A stretch of DNA of 64,000 bases from Aestuariispira insulae (GTDB lineage: Bacteria; Pseudomonadota; Alphaproteobacteria; UBA8366; Aestuariispiraceae), in NCBI RefSeq assembly GCF_003385955.1, contig NZ_QRDW01000006.1, positions 62,001-126,000 on the forward strand, given 5' to 3'. Each line of letters begins with the position of its first letter. Within the stretch, counting starts at the first letter, position 1. This document shows, in pieces, positions 16,147 through 27,641 of this stretch. The notes under the pieces were generated by a model. The model had not been told where the DNA came from. It was given only the letters and a program-made list of their open reading frames with translations, and searched no databases. The position numbers and the translations under genes are program-made.

Positions 16147-18483
16147 TTAGCGGATTGCAAAATCCGCCAGCGCCTGCCGGAGATGCGCCTGTTCGATCGG
16201 TTTTGCGATGATTGTATTCATGCCGGCCAGCGCGCAGACCTGGCGATCATCCTCCATCACATTAGCTGTCACACCGACAATGGGAATACCTGCCGCGCCG
16301 TTTGGCAGCGCCCGGATCTGCCGGGTTGCCTCCAGCCCATCCATCACCGGCATCTGCACATCCATTAATATGATGTCGTAACTGTTTTCTTGTGCCGCCT
16401 TCACTGCTTGCGCGCCATCAGAGCAGGTTTCCACCATATGGCCATCTGCCTCCAATATCCGCTGAATCAAAACCGTGTTGATTTCATTATCCTCGACCAC
16501 CAGGATCTTGCGGGGCGGCACAGAAATGTTGTTTGACTGAGCTGCCCCCGCCGAAACCACAGGTGCTTTGCAGGGTCTATAGGGGATGGTTACGGTAAAA
16601 TGCGACCCTTTCCCTTCTTCACTCTTTGCTCCGAGAGTCCCCCCCATCAATTCAACCAAGCTGCCCACAATCGACAGGCCCAGGCCGGTTCCTTCTACCT
16701 GGGCCCCGTTGGCCTCTTCCACCTGCTCGAACCGGTCGAAAATGCGACCGAGATTTATCGCGCTTATGCCGATCCCGTTATCAGTCACGGCGATTTCAAG
16801 CATTTCTTCGTCTTCAACTAACCTCCGCCGGAAAGATAGGGTAACCGTCCCGTTTTCAGTGAACTTCACTGCATTGCTGCACAGATTCAACAAGATCTGG
16901 GTAATGCGGCCCTCATCCCCCGCAATCCATTCGCTTAAATCCGGATCAATCTGTTTCTCAAGCTTCGTACCCCGCGCGGCCGCCTTGTCGGAGAGTATCG
17001 AGATGGTCAGGTCCGCCATATGCGTGATACAGCAAGGCACAACCACAAGATTTATCTTGCCTTCGTTCAGTTTGGAGAAATCCAGAATATCATTCACCAG
17101 GCTCTTCAATACTTCGCCACTTTGGCGCACCATGCCTGTTAGCTTTTTCTGATCCTCGGTCAGCGGGCTGCTTAACAATAACTCGGACATACCGATGATG
17201 CCATTCAAGGGCGTGCGCAATTCATGACTGACATTGGCAACAAAACGGGATTTGGTTTCCATCGCAGCCGCCGTGCGGTCCCGTTCCATCGTGATTTCAT
17301 GCAATTGGCTCTGCAACCGATCGAGCAGACCGTTAATTTCCTGCTGCACAGAGATGAAATCCGGGTTATTCAGATCAATGCGCCAATCTGCGGTTCTGTC
17401 CCCGGATATCCCGGCCACCTTTTCCTTCAACCGGTCAATGGGATCCAGCATCCCCCGTTTCACCAGATAACCGATGAAGATCGTCAGCAGCATCAACGCC
17501 AACCCCACCCCGATCAGCACGACTGCAAGCCAACCGCCAATATCGTCGATCGAATGATCCACCTGCAGTTTACGCTGCTGCAACCTGAGCGTCATTGCCG
17601 CATCCAACTTGTCCAGCGCCTCCAGCGCCGCACCATCATCCACCCGGACCATGTCGTCGATTTCCGAGATATCCATACCGAGCGGTCGCAGGTTTTCCGC
17701 CCGCTCGATGGAATGCCGATAGGCCGTAACCGTGGCCAGTAACGCCATCATATGACGTTGTTCGACATCGGTCGGATCAAGGGTCAGGAAATCCTCAACC
17801 AGAGACCGGACGGCCACAGCTCTTTCCCGCGCCTGATCCAGATAGTCTTCATCCCCACGTAACAGATAATTCTTAAAAGCGTGGATCATACCGCCGTATC
17901 CAAGCTGCGCGCGGATCGATGCGAGATTGCGCAACCGTCGCCTGTCGCTTCCCCTCAAGCCTTCGCCGATGTGAAAGGCGATGTTTTCAAGATTTGTCAA
18001 CGCGCTCAGCGCCGCAGCGTCGCTGACCCGGACGCGTCGGTCAATCACAGTGGGGGATTCCCCGGCTTCGATTAACAATTCCAACAGCCCAAGCTTGTCC
18101 TCGTAGTCCGATACGGTCAACTCGATGGCCCGCAAATCAGCCTCTTCCGCTGCGCTTGGCCCCAGTTTACGATATTCCTCCAGATGCCTTTTGAGATTGA
18201 GGAAGCTGGTTTCAAGGCCGGGAACCAGACCAAGATCATGGCGCAGAACCAAATTTTTGAACTTGTGGATCATTCCGCCAAACCCCAGATCACCACGCAG
18301 CTTGTTGAGCAGCACAAAACGCTCTGACCGAGCGGTTGTATAAAGATGCCAGGCATCACTAATTTCTAACACCCGGAAATGAACAGAAACGCCGACCCCG
18401 ACCACCCCTAGAATGGTCAGACAAAGAAAAAGAATAATGCCTCGGTAGGATTGCCTGAGCGATATCAACCTGCGGCCTTCCAT
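16147..18483 (-). CDS. Hybrid sensor histidine kinase/response regulator with duplicated periplasmic sensor
   Basis: This 778-residue membrane kinase has a membrane segment at about 14-35, a periplasmic region to about 315, a second membrane segment at 318-340 and a HAMP-like linker. The phosphoacceptor is H420 in FVANVSHELRTPLNG, followed by an ATPase domain (NLCSNAVKF, GTGLGLSIV) and a receiver domain (ILVVEDNEIN, LMDVQMPVMDG). The periplasmic part contains two copies of one module offset by exactly 128 residues: LGFGGMIHKFKN (66-77) with VRVSDAAALSAL (151-162), and LGYGGMIHAFKN (194-205) with VRVDDGAALEAL (279-290). The signal and output partner are unknown; no Hpt protein or regulator is adjacent. 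Confidence 0.92.
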   Translation of the reverse strand: MEGRRLISLRQSYRGIILFLCLTILGVVGVGVSVHFRVLEISDAWHLYTTARSERFVLLNKLRGDLGFGGMIHKFKNLVLRHDLGLVPGLETSFLNLKRHLEEYRKLGPSAAEEADLRAIELTVSDYEDKLGLLELLIEAGESPTVIDRRVRVSDAAALSALTNLENIAFHIGEGLRGSDRRRLRNLASIRAQLGYGGMIHAFKNYLLRGDEDYLDQARERAVAVRSLVEDFLTLDPTDVEQRHMMALLATVTAYRHSIERAENLRPLGMDISEIDDMVRVDDGAALEALDKLDAAMTLRLQQRKLQVDHSIDDIGGWLAVVLIGVGLALMLLTIFIGYLVKRGMLDPIDRLKEKVAGISGDRTADWRIDLNNPDFISVQQEINGLLDRLQSQLHEITMERDRTAAAMETKSRFVANVSHELRTPLNGIIGMSELLLSSPLTEDQKKLTGMVRQSGEVLKSLVNDILDFSKLNEGKINLVVVPCCITHMADLTISILSDKAAARGTKLEKQIDPDLSEWIAGDEGRITQILLNLCSNAVKFTENGTVTLSFRRRLVEDEEMLEIAVTDNGIGISAINLGRIFDRFEQVEEANGAQVEGTGLGLSIVGSLVELMGGTLGAKSEEGKGSHFTVTIPYRPCKAPVVSAGAAQSNNISVPPRKILVVEDNEINTVLIQRILEADGHMVETCSDGAQAVKAAQENSYDIILMDVQMPVMDGLEATRQIRALPNGAAGIPIVGVTANVMEDDRQVCALAGMNTIIAKPIEQAHLRQALADFAIR

Positions 18484-18600
18484 CGTCGATAAGGTTGTAA
18501 ATCATGCGCAGAATATCGCGTTACGATTTAAAGATTGGTTAATGCTGTTTGCCCGCCGTTGATGGCATCATCATCGCCGGTTAAACCACGCTCACGACAC

Positions 18601-18632
18601 AAAAAAACGCCCGGGGAAGCCCCCGGGCGTTT
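18601..18632 (-). terminator. Terminator of the atp operon
   Basis: The stem AAACGCCCGGG/CCCGGGCGTTT with a 6-nt loop, followed on the minus strand by a run of seven T (18601-18607), lies 26 bases after the atpC stop. Confidence 0.92.
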
Positions 18633-18657
18633 CTTCAATCAGTCTTTAGACCGATGA

Positions 18658-19080
18658 TCAGGCGTAAGCCGGTGATACCGCTGCTTCCAGCTTGGCTTCG
18701 GCAACCGCGAGGGCGGCTTCGGCCTTGGCACGTGCAGCGTCATCCTTTGCGACCTTCACATCATCCTGGAGATCAGCAATCTCCTGCTTGGCGGCCGTCT
18801 GGTCGATATCCTCGACCGCGATTGCCGTTTCCGCCAGGACGGTGCAGCGTTCCGGGGTGATTTCCAGAAAACCGCCCGCAACGAAGATCCGCTTTTCAAC
18901 CGTGTTGCCCTTGAACACCGCAATGGTGCCAGGACGGACGGTTGCGATCACCGGGGAGTGGCCGGGCTGGACACCCAGATCACCTTCTGACCCCGGAAGA
19001 ATGGCCAGTTCGACCTCTTCCGACATCAGAAGCTTTTCCGGCGATACCAGTTCCAGTGCAACTGTGTCAGCCATGTCCAA
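18658..19080 (-). CDS. atpC: AtpC, F1 ATP synthase epsilon subunit
   Basis: The epsilon subunit of the central stalk couples to gamma and c-ring. The 140-residue product shows the epsilon beta-sandwich (ALELVSPEKLLMSEEVELAILPGSEGDLGVQPGHSPVIATVRPG) followed by an alanine-rich C-terminal helical region. It is the last gene of atpHAGDC, 20 bases after atpD, and is followed by the operon terminator. Confidence 0.97.
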   Translation of the reverse strand: MDMADTVALELVSPEKLLMSEEVELAILPGSEGDLGVQPGHSPVIATVRPGTIAVFKGNTVEKRIFVAGGFLEITPERCTVLAETAIAVEDIDQTAAKQEIADLQDDVKVAKDDAARAKAEAALAVAEAKLEAAVSPAYA

Positions 19081-19100
19081 TCTCCTTCAGCGCGTTGGCG

Positions 19101-20540
<1,440 letters not shown>

Positions 20541-21425
20541 TTACAACGCTTCCGCGCCGGAGATAATCTCGATCAGCTCGGAGGTGATCTGAGCCTGGCG
20601 CGTGCGGTTATAAGTAATCGACAGCTTGTTGATCATGTCGCCGGCGTTGCGGGTCGCGTTGTCCATCGCGGTCATCCGGGCACCCTGCTCGGAAGCAAAG
20701 CTTTCCAGCATGGCACGGAAGGCCTGGACAGACAGGTTTTTCGGCAACAATGCTTCGAGGATGGCCTCTTCTTCCGGCTCATACTCATATTGCGCGTCGC
20801 CTGCGCCTGCTTCGGCAGCTTCCCCGGTCTCTTCCGAGGCAAACGGGATCAGCTGCAGCGGGGTCACTTCCTGGGTCAGAGCCGAGACGAATTTGTTGTA
20901 GATCAGCGTGCAAACGTCAAATTCGCCCGCCTCAAACATATCCGTGATTTTCTCGCAAACCTCGCTGGCACCCTCAAAGGAAGGTTCCGGCTTGGAGAGC
21001 TCTTCATAGGTTGCGACAATTTTGTCAGCATGATCACGCTTGAGAAGGGTGACACCCTTCCGGCCGATAATGATCAGTTTCACGGTTTTACCGGCTGCGG
21101 TGAGCGAATCGATCCGATTGCGCACATCGCGGGCCAGGTTACCGTTGAAGCCACCGCACAAACCACGGTCGGAGGAGACCAGCACGATGAGGTGCGTGTC
21201 GTCCTTACCGGTGCCCGCGAGCAGCTTCGGTGCATTTTCACCTTTCGAACCTGAGGCCAGAGAGCCCAGCATCCGCTCCATCCGCTCGGCATAGGGCCTA
21301 GCGGCTTCGGCGTTGATCTGGGCTTTGCGCAGCTTCGCGGCGGCGACCATTTTCATGGCCGACGTAATCCGTCGCGTGGACTGCACACTGGCGATCCGGT
21401 TTTTAAGGTCCTTCAGACTTGCCAT
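20541..21425 (-). CDS. atpG: AtpG, F1 ATP synthase gamma subunit
   Basis: This rotor shaft subunit has 294 residues. Conserved terminal helices are visible: [35 protein letters not shown] at the start and [44 protein letters not shown] at the end, with [10 protein letters not shown] in between. An acidic insert (about [10 protein letters not shown] region) occurs before the final helix, as in many alphaproteobacteria. Confidence 0.98.
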   Translation of the reverse strand: MASLKDLKNRIASVQSTRRITSAMKMVAAAKLRKAQINAEAARPYAERMERMLGSLASGSKGENAPKLLAGTGKDDTHLIVLVSSDRGLCGGFNGNLARDVRNRIDSLTAAGKTVKLIIIGRKGVTLLKRDHADKIVATYEELSKPEPSFEGASEVCEKITDMFEAGEFDVCTLIYNKFVSALTQEVTPLQLIPFASEETGEAAEAGAGDAQYEYEPEEEAILEALLPKNLSVQAFRAMLESFASEQGARMTAMDNATRNAGDMINKLSITYNRTRQAQITSELIEIISGAEAL

Positions 21426-21469
21426 TTTCTAGCTGTCCTTTCGGTTCCTCTTCCAGTTCCGGTCCTCGA

Positions 21470-22999
21470 TCAGGCGAAGGTCCGAGCGAATGCGTCCAGA
21501 AGAGCTTTCATTTTCTCTTCGGACTCCTCAGACAGCTGACCGGTGCTGTTGATTTCGTTCAACAGATCGGAAGCGTCTGCACGGGCATGTTCCAGCAGCT
21601 TTTCTTCAAAGCGGCGGACATCCGCGATAGCAACCTTGTCGAGGTAGCCTTTGGTACCGGCATAAATGCTGAGAACCTGTTCGGCCACGGACAGCGGAGA
21701 ATATTGAGCCTGTTTCAACAGCTCGGTCAGACGGGCACCACGGGCCAGCAGCTGCTGGGTTGCGGCATCCAGGTCGGACGCGAACTGGGAGAAGGCTTCC
21801 ATCTCACGATACTGAGCCAGTTCCAGCTTCACAGAGCCGGCGACTTTTTTCATCGCCTTGGTCTGTGCGGAGGAACCCACACGGGATACGGACAGACCAA
21901 CGTTAATGGCCGGACGGATCCCTTTGTAGAACAGTTCGGTTTCCAGGAAGATCTGACCGTCGGTGATGGAAATCACGTTGGTCGGAATGAACGCGGATAC
22001 GTCACCGCCCTGGGTTTCGATCACCGGCAATGCGGTCATGGAACCAGCGCCGTTTTCTTCGTTCAGCTTCGCCGCGCGCTCGAGCAGGCGGGAGTGAATG
22101 TAGAATACGTCACCCGGATATGCTTCACGGCCCGGCGGGCGGCGCAGCAACAGGGACATCTGACGATAAGCAACAGCCTGTTTGGTCAAATCATCATGGA
22201 TGATCAGGGCATGCATGCCGTTGTCGCGGAAATATTCGCCCATGGCGGAACCGGTGTAGGGTGCCAGGAACTGCAGCGGCGCCGGGTCGGACGCGGTCGC
22301 GGCAACTACGATGGAATATTCCATCGCGCCCATTTCCTCCAGGGTTTTCACAACCTGGGCAACGGTGGAGCGCTTCTGACCGACCGCAACATAGATGCAG
22401 TACAGTTTTTTGCTCTCATCGTCGGTGGCGTTCACCTGTTTCTGGTTCAGGATCGCATCAACAGCAACGGCGGTTTTACCGGTCTGACGGTCACCAATGA
22501 TCAGCTCGCGCTGGCCACGACCGACAGGCACCAGGGCGTCAAGCGCCTTGATACCGGTCTGTACCGGCTCATGAACGGATTTACGCGGGATGATGCCCGG
22601 CGCTTTTACTTCAACCAGCTGGCGGCTGTCAGATTCGATCGGGCCTTTGCCGTCAATCGGGTTACCCAGACCGTCGACAACACGACCCAGCAGGCCTTTG
22701 CCAACCGGAACGTCCACGATGGCACCGGTACGCTTAACCGTATCGCCTTCTTTAATGGCGCGGTCGTCACCGAAAATCACGACACCGACGTTGTCGGTTT
22801 CGAGGTTCAGCGCCATACCCTTAATGCCACCGGGGAATTCGACCATTTCACCTGCCTGAACATTGTCCAGACCGTGAACACGGGCAACACCATCCCCTAC
22901 GGAGATAACCTGACCGACTTCGGCGACATCTGCTTCGGCACCGAAATTGGCAATCTGATCTTTGAGAATCGCGGAGATTTCCGCGGCGCGGAGTTCCAT
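21470..22999 (-). CDS. atpA: AtpA, F1 ATP synthase alpha subunit
   Basis: This non-catalytic nucleotide-binding subunit has 509 residues. The P-loop [11 protein letters not shown], the [12 protein letters not shown] lead-in, the [21 protein letters not shown] segment and [13 protein letters not shown] are present. The N-terminus ([19 protein letters not shown]) is normal. It starts four bases from the atpH stop and is followed by atpG. Confidence 0.99.
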   Translation of the reverse strand: MELRAAEISAILKDQIANFGAEADVAEVGQVISVGDGVARVHGLDNVQAGEMVEFPGGIKGMALNLETDNVGVVIFGDDRAIKEGDTVKRTGAIVDVPVGKGLLGRVVDGLGNPIDGKGPIESDSRQLVEVKAPGIIPRKSVHEPVQTGIKALDALVPVGRGQRELIIGDRQTGKTAVAVDAILNQKQVNATDDESKKLYCIYVAVGQKRSTVAQVVKTLEEMGAMEYSIVVAATASDPAPLQFLAPYTGSAMGEYFRDNGMHALIIHDDLTKQAVAYRQMSLLLRRPPGREAYPGDVFYIHSRLLERAAKLNEENGAGSMTALPVIETQGGDVSAFIPTNVISITDGQIFLETELFYKGIRPAINVGLSVSRVGSSAQTKAMKKVAGSVKLELAQYREMEAFSQFASDLDAATQQLLARGARLTELLKQAQYSPLSVAEQVLSIYAGTKGYLDKVAIADVRRFEEKLLEHARADASDLLNEINSTGQLSEESEEKMKALLDAFARTFA

Positions 23000-23002
23000 T
23001 CT

Positions 23003-23557
23003 CTAAGCTCCCTTCATTGCAAGCTTGAGTTTCTGCAGCTGCGTGCTGACTGAAGAATCAACCATACGGCTGCCGACCTTTACGATCAGACCGCCGATGA
23101 TGTCCGGATTGACGTGAGAAGTAACGGCCACCTTGCTGCCAATCGCCTCCTTGAGGGCCTTTTCAATGGCCGTCAGGCGGGTTTTGGTCAGCGGCTTGGC
23201 TGAGGTTACTTCCGCGGTTACTTCGCCCCGGCGTTCCGCCAGCGCAGCAAGATAACCTTTAATCATGGCACGCAACGCAAACGCACGGCGATTTGCGGCA
23301 ACGTAACCCACGAATTTTTTGGTGAGGTCCTGGACATCCATCTTTTCCAAGACGGCAACCAGGCCTTTTTGTTGATCGTCGCGACTAATCACGGGGCTTT
23401 GAACCAAGCTCCGGAGATCTTCACTGTCGTCGAGCATGGAGTTTAGCTGGCGCAGATCGTCCGCTACTGCATCCAACTGCTTTTGATCTTCTGCAAGATC
23501 GAACAGCGCAGTCGCATAGCGACCGGCTATTTCATTAACGCCACTTGAGGCTGCCAC
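23003..23557 (-). CDS. atpH: AtpH, F1 ATP synthase delta subunit
   Basis: This peripheral stalk (OSCP-type) subunit has 184 residues. The N-terminal helical domain has IAGRYATALFDLAEDQKQLDAV, and the C-terminal part has the delta signature VTSHVNPDIIGGLIVKVGSRMVDSSVSTQLQKLK. It is the first gene of the operon. The F0 genes are not in this window, as is usual for alphaproteobacteria, where they form a separate operon. Confidence 0.97.
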   Translation of the reverse strand: MAASSGVNEIAGRYATALFDLAEDQKQLDAVADDLRQLNSMLDDSEDLRSLVQSPVISRDDQQKGLVAVLEKMDVQDLTKKFVGYVAANRRAFALRAMIKGYLAALAERRGEVTAEVTSAKPLTKTRLTAIEKALKEAIGSKVAVTSHVNPDIIGGLIVKVGSRMVDSSVSTQLQKLKLAMKGA

Positions 23558-23659
23558 GGCTGGGAGACCCCCTATTCTAGAAACCTAGTTAAAAAGCCAC
23601 GGAGGCAGGTCGTCGGGTTCCCCACCCGGAAGACGCCCTACCCGTCCCGAAGCGCGCAC

Positions 23660-23688
23660 GGTGTAGCACGGGGTTATTGGAGTTGCAA
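23660..23688 (-). promoter_or_regulatory. Candidate promoter of the atp operon
   Basis: On the minus strand TTGCAA (23683-23688) and TACACC (23660-23665) are separated by 17 bp, about 100 bases upstream of the atpH start. The match to a sigma-70 promoter is fair for the -35 and weak for the -10. Confidence 0.35.
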
Positions 23689-23787
23689 TATGACTCCCCG
23701 CAGATTCTTATTCATTTGCGCACAATAACTGTGGATTTGGCGTCACATCATCCAAGGGAAAAACAGCCTATCCTGCTCATAACACAT

Positions 23788-23809
23788 GAAAAGATGCGAG
23801 CCGCTCGCA
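23788..23809 (-). terminator. Terminator downstream of priA
   Basis: TGCGAG/CTCGCA with a 3-nt loop (23795-23809; a perfect 15-bp palindrome) is followed on the minus strand by TCTTTT. It separates priA from the atp operon. Confidence 0.65.
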
Positions 23810-23841
23810 GCTACACGTAATTTGTTAAGATTATGTGATTC

Positions 23842-26046
23842 CTACATAAAACTGACGGGATCTATATCGATCTGGGTGCGGACCGACGAGGGTTCCTTGA
23901 CCTGGTTCAGCCATTGCGGAATCAATTTTTGCAGGCTGATCCGTTTATCCGCCTTGATCAAAAACCGCCGCCTGTGACGTCCGCGCAGCAGAGCCATAGG
24001 CGCGGGCGCCGGCCCCAATACCAGGACCCCATCCATACGCGGGGCTTTGCGCGCCAATTCACCGCAGAAACGATCGACCGCCACCTCATCCATCCCAGAT
24101 ATGATAAGTGCCGCCAGACGGCCGAAGGGCGGCATGCGGGAAAGCTCGCGCATATTGGATTCGGCCTCCAGGAACCCATCACGGTCGCCTTTGGCCAGGG
24201 CCTCCATCACCGGGCTATCCACATTGGCCGACTGGATCAGCACCCGGCCCTTATGCCCCTCGCGCCCGGCCCGGCCTGCCACCTGATGCAATAATTGATA
24301 GGTCCGTTCCGCCGCGCGCAAGTCGCCACCCGCCAGGCCCAGATCCGCATCCACCACCCCGACCAGGGTCAGTTTGGGAAAATGATAGCCCTTGGCGACA
24401 ATCTGGGTGCCGATGATCAAATTGGTTTCACCCGATGTCACCCGATCGACAAAGGCCGAGGCCGCCGCCGGGCCGTATATATTGTCGGAGGTAACCAGTT
24501 CGGCCCTGGCCTCCGGCAGAATCAACTCCACCTCTTCCGCCAGGCGCTCCACCCCCGGACCGCAGGCACGGAACGAATCATGCGCCCCGCATTCCGGACA
24601 GTCATCGGGCTTCCGGGTCGCATAGCCGCAATGATGGCATTCCAGGCGCTTGGAGAATCGGTGCTCCACCAACCAGGCCGAACAGTTGGGGCATTCCAAC
24701 CGGTGTCCGCAGCCGTCACACAAGGTCAGCGGCGCATAGCCCCGACGATTCAGGAAAAGCAGCGCCTGCTCCCCGCGGGCCAGTGTTTCCTTCAGGGCCG
24801 TTTCCAGGGGCGGCGAGATCCAGCGCTGCCGTCCCAGTGAATTTTTCAAAATATCCACCAGCTCAATGGTCGGCAGTTCCGCCACACCATGGCGTTCCGG
24901 CAGCTCCAGTTTATGGAACCGGCCTTCGCGCACATTCACCACCGTTTCCAGGCTGGGCGTGGCCGATGCCAGGATTACCGGACATTGCGCCAGGCGGCCG
25001 CGCACGATACCCATATCACGCGCGTTATAGATGACCCCTTCCTCTTGTTTGAAGGATTGGTCATGTTCTTCATCAATCACAATCAACCCCAGATCCGGGA
25101 ACGGCAGATGCAGCGCTGATCGCGCGCCGACCAGCACCTGGATCTTGCCCTCCGCGACAGCTTTCCAGCTGTCACGCCTTTTGGATTGGGTCAGATCCGA
25201 ATGCCAGACGGCCGGTGCCACACCGAATCGACGTTCGAACCGGCTGAGCCACTGGGTAGAGAGTGCAATCTCCGGCAGCAGGACCACCACTTGGCGACCT
25301 TGGCGCAGACTTTCAGCCACCGCTTCGAAATAAACCTCTGTCTTGCCCGAGCCGGTCACCCCGTCCAGCAGGGTGACCGAAAAATCCCGTGCCTTCACAT
25401 GTTCAGCCATTTCCAGGGCGGCTTTGGATTGCAATTCCGACAAGCCTGGCCCCGGCAGGTCGGGATCGGGTTGGGGCCAGTAACCGCCAGGGGCCACCGA
25501 GATCCGCTTCAGCGCGCCAGCATCCGCGAGCCCCGTCACCACGCCGGTGGAAACACCGGCATCACGCGCCAAATCGGATGCCGGGCGCGCCGGTCCGTCC
25601 GCCGCCACCGTCAAAACACGTTTGCGCGCCGCAGTCAGACGGATATCCGGAAGTTCTTCCATCGGCTCGTACAGCGTGATCGGTTTCACCGGCTCAAAAA
25701 CGGCGGGCACGCTCATGGCCATACGCAGGACGGCACCTTGAGGAGCCAGGCAATAGGCTGAGATCCAATCCACGAGATCCCGGTTGGCCTGCGGCAGGTC
25801 CGGCAGGGGCAGGACCGAATCGAGATCCTTGATCCGGGAAGCCTCAAGCCCGCTGTCGCCGCCTTCGCCCCAGACAACCCCGACCAGCCGCCGAGGCCCG
25901 AAAGGCACGCGGACAAAGCGCCCCGGCCAGACATCCATGCCCGGCGGCACCCGATAATCATAGGGACCCGCCAGGGGCAACGGCAGCAAAACCTTGACCA
26001 ATTGGCTGTCATTGGCAAAAAGATCGGTAGAAGCTTGGGACTTCAT
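23842..26046 (-). CDS. priA: PriA, primosomal replication-restart helicase
   Basis: This 3'-5' superfamily 2 helicase restarts stalled forks. In its 734 residues the DNA-binding N-terminal domain is followed by Walker A GVTGSGKTEVYFEA, DEEH box VIDEEHDQSFKQEEG, and a zinc-binding insert with eight cysteines (CDGCGHRLECPNC, CHHCGYATRKPDDCPEC). Motifs V-VI (LIIGTQIVAKGYHFPKLTLVGVVDADLGL, QLLHQVAGRAGR) follow. It is complete. It lies upstream of the atp operon and divergent from fsa. Confidence 0.97.
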   Translation of the reverse strand: MKSQASTDLFANDSQLVKVLLPLPLAGPYDYRVPPGMDVWPGRFVRVPFGPRRLVGVVWGEGGDSGLEASRIKDLDSVLPLPDLPQANRDLVDWISAYCLAPQGAVLRMAMSVPAVFEPVKPITLYEPMEELPDIRLTAARKRVLTVAADGPARPASDLARDAGVSTGVVTGLADAGALKRISVAPGGYWPQPDPDLPGPGLSELQSKAALEMAEHVKARDFSVTLLDGVTGSGKTEVYFEAVAESLRQGRQVVVLLPEIALSTQWLSRFERRFGVAPAVWHSDLTQSKRRDSWKAVAEGKIQVLVGARSALHLPFPDLGLIVIDEEHDQSFKQEEGVIYNARDMGIVRGRLAQCPVILASATPSLETVVNVREGRFHKLELPERHGVAELPTIELVDILKNSLGRQRWISPPLETALKETLARGEQALLFLNRRGYAPLTLCDGCGHRLECPNCSAWLVEHRFSKRLECHHCGYATRKPDDCPECGAHDSFRACGPGVERLAEEVELILPEARAELVTSDNIYGPAAASAFVDRVTSGETNLIIGTQIVAKGYHFPKLTLVGVVDADLGLAGGDLRAAERTYQLLHQVAGRAGREGHKGRVLIQSANVDSPVMEALAKGDRDGFLEAESNMRELSRMPPFGRLAALIISGMDEVAVDRFCGELARKAPRMDGVLVLGPAPAPMALLRGRHRRRFLIKADKRISLQKLIPQWLNQVKEPSSVRTQIDIDPVSFM

Positions 26047-26204
26047 CGGTTAAGTTCTAGGCACCTTGGGGACCGCAGTCCGAAATGAGGAATGTTCATC
26101 CTTTCTTTGTGACTGGTTCACCCCCCTGAGGGCAATAGATTTTTAGATGGGGGTCGCCCCCGAACCTGGCCCAAGCGGCCGGACAGAAATAACGGACGGA
26201 AGAC

Positions 26205-26858
26205 ATGAAATTTTTTGTAGATACCGCGGATATCGATGCAATCCGGGAACTGGCCGCCACCGGCCTTGTTGACGGAGTCACCACCAACCCGTCCCTGATC
26301 GCCCAGTCCGGCCGTGACTTTTTTGAAGTGATCAAGGAAATTGCTTCCGTGGTTGACGGCCCGGTCAGCGCCGAAACCGTTGCCATGGATCATGAGACCA
26401 TGCTGCAGGAAGGCCGCAAACTGGCGGCGCTCGCCGACAATATCGCGGTCAAGGTGCCGCTGACCCCGGCCGGCCTGAAAACCTGTAAGGCCCTTTCTGA
26501 CGACGGCATCAAGGTAAACGTGACCCTTTGTTTCTCCGCCGGTCAGGCCCTGCTCGCCGCCAAGGCGGGTGCCGCATTCATTTCGCCCTTCGTTGGCCGC
26601 CTGGATGATATTTCCTATGACGGCTTGGATCTGATCGAAGACATCTGCCAGATCTATGCAAATTACGATTTCGACACCGAAGTGCTGGTGGCCAGCTGCC
26701 GCGGCCCGCTGCATGTGACCGAAGCCGCCAAAATCGGCGCCGATATCGCAACCGTTCCGCCGAAGGTCCTGCATCAGCTTTATAACCATCCGCTGACCGA
26801 CAAGGGCCTGGACGCCTTCATGAAGGATTGGGCCGCCACCGGCCAGAGCATCCTCTAA
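26205..26858 (+). CDS. fsa: Fructose-6-phosphate aldolase / TalC-type transaldolase
   Basis: This 217-residue short transaldolase family enzyme has [36 protein letters not shown] at the N-terminus, the Schiff-base lysine in [14 protein letters not shown], and [15 protein letters not shown]. Such proteins act as fructose-6-phosphate aldolase or as transaldolase, and sequence alone does not separate the two here. The RBS GGAAG precedes the ATG. It is followed after 40 bases by a DUF484 gene, a linkage seen in other alphaproteobacteria. Confidence 0.93.
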   Translation: MKFFVDTADIDAIRELAATGLVDGVTTNPSLIAQSGRDFFEVIKEIASVVDGPVSAETVAMDHETMLQEGRKLAALADNIAVKVPLTPAGLKTCKALSDDGIKVNVTLCFSAGQALLAAKAGAAFISPFVGRLDDISYDGLDLIEDICQIYANYDFDTEVLVASCRGPLHVTEAAKIGADIATVPPKVLHQLYNHPLTDKGLDAFMKDWAATGQSIL

Positions 26859-26898
26859 GTCACTTGAATATAAGACGGTAGAAAAGGGAAATCGGGGT

Positions 26899-27633
26899 AT
26901 GGCACAGGATAACGGAGCCCAGGATAATGACATCCAATCGGGCACCCTCCCCAGTGAAAAACAGGTGGAAGACTATCTGCGTGCACATCCCGATTTTCTC
27001 TACCGTCATCAGGAGCTGTTTCAGATCCTGACCCCGCCGGCCCGGGAATTGGGCGACGGGGTCACCGATCTGCAGCAGGCCATGATCAGCCATCTGCGCC
27101 AGCAAATCGCCAAGACCGAGGATCTGGCCCAGATTCTGATCGATAATTCCCGTGACAACCTAACCAGCCAAAACCAGATCCATGATTGTGTGCTGGCCTT
27201 GCTGTCTGCCAACACCTTCCAGGAACTGGTGGAGATCACCACCACAGATCTGGCCGTGGTTTTAGGCCTGGACGTGATCGCACTTTGTGTTGAGACCGGG
27301 GACGATCTGGATATCGGCATCCGCGGCCTGCAATATATCTCACCCGGCCTTATTGACGAATATGTCGGCGGCCAGAAAGGCATCCTGCTCAGGTCCCAGA
27401 CCAGCGGTGATCCGGAAATTTATGGCGGGGCCGCGCCGCTGATCATGTCGGATGCCATGGTGCGCCTTGACATTTCGCCGGAGATTGCCCCGGCCATGAT
27501 CGCTTTCGGCAGCCGTGACGCCAATCGTTTCAACGAAAACCAGGCGACCGAGTTGTTGCATTTCCTCAGTCGTGCCATGGCAGAATTGATCCGCATCTGG
27601 CTGGTTCTGCCGCAGGACAGTGATGAAGACTGA
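26899..27633 (+). CDS. DUF484 family protein
   Basis: This 244-residue protein starts with the DUF484 hallmark PSEKQVEDYLRAHPDFLYRHQELFQIL and continues with a helix (ISHLRQQIAKTEDLAQILIDNSRDN) and a GAF-like C-terminal domain ending in a helix (ATELLHFLSRAMAELIRIWL). Function is not established; the gene is often next to xerC, which is absent here. It is probably co-transcribed with fsa and converges with the HD-GYP gene eight bases away. Confidence 0.88.
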   Translation: MAQDNGAQDNDIQSGTLPSEKQVEDYLRAHPDFLYRHQELFQILTPPARELGDGVTDLQQAMISHLRQQIAKTEDLAQILIDNSRDNLTSQNQIHDCVLALLSANTFQELVEITTTDLAVVLGLDVIALCVETGDDLDIGIRGLQYISPGLIDEYVGGQKGILLRSQTSGDPEIYGGAAPLIMSDAMVRLDISPEIAPAMIAFGSRDANRFNENQATELLHFLSRAMAELIRIWLVLPQDSDED

Positions 27634-27641
27634 GCCTTCGC

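Noticed and set aside
21419-23053. Long open frame on the plus strand opposite atpA (544 codons)
   Set aside because: Same reason: shadow of atpA with no ribosome site and no recognisable protein features.
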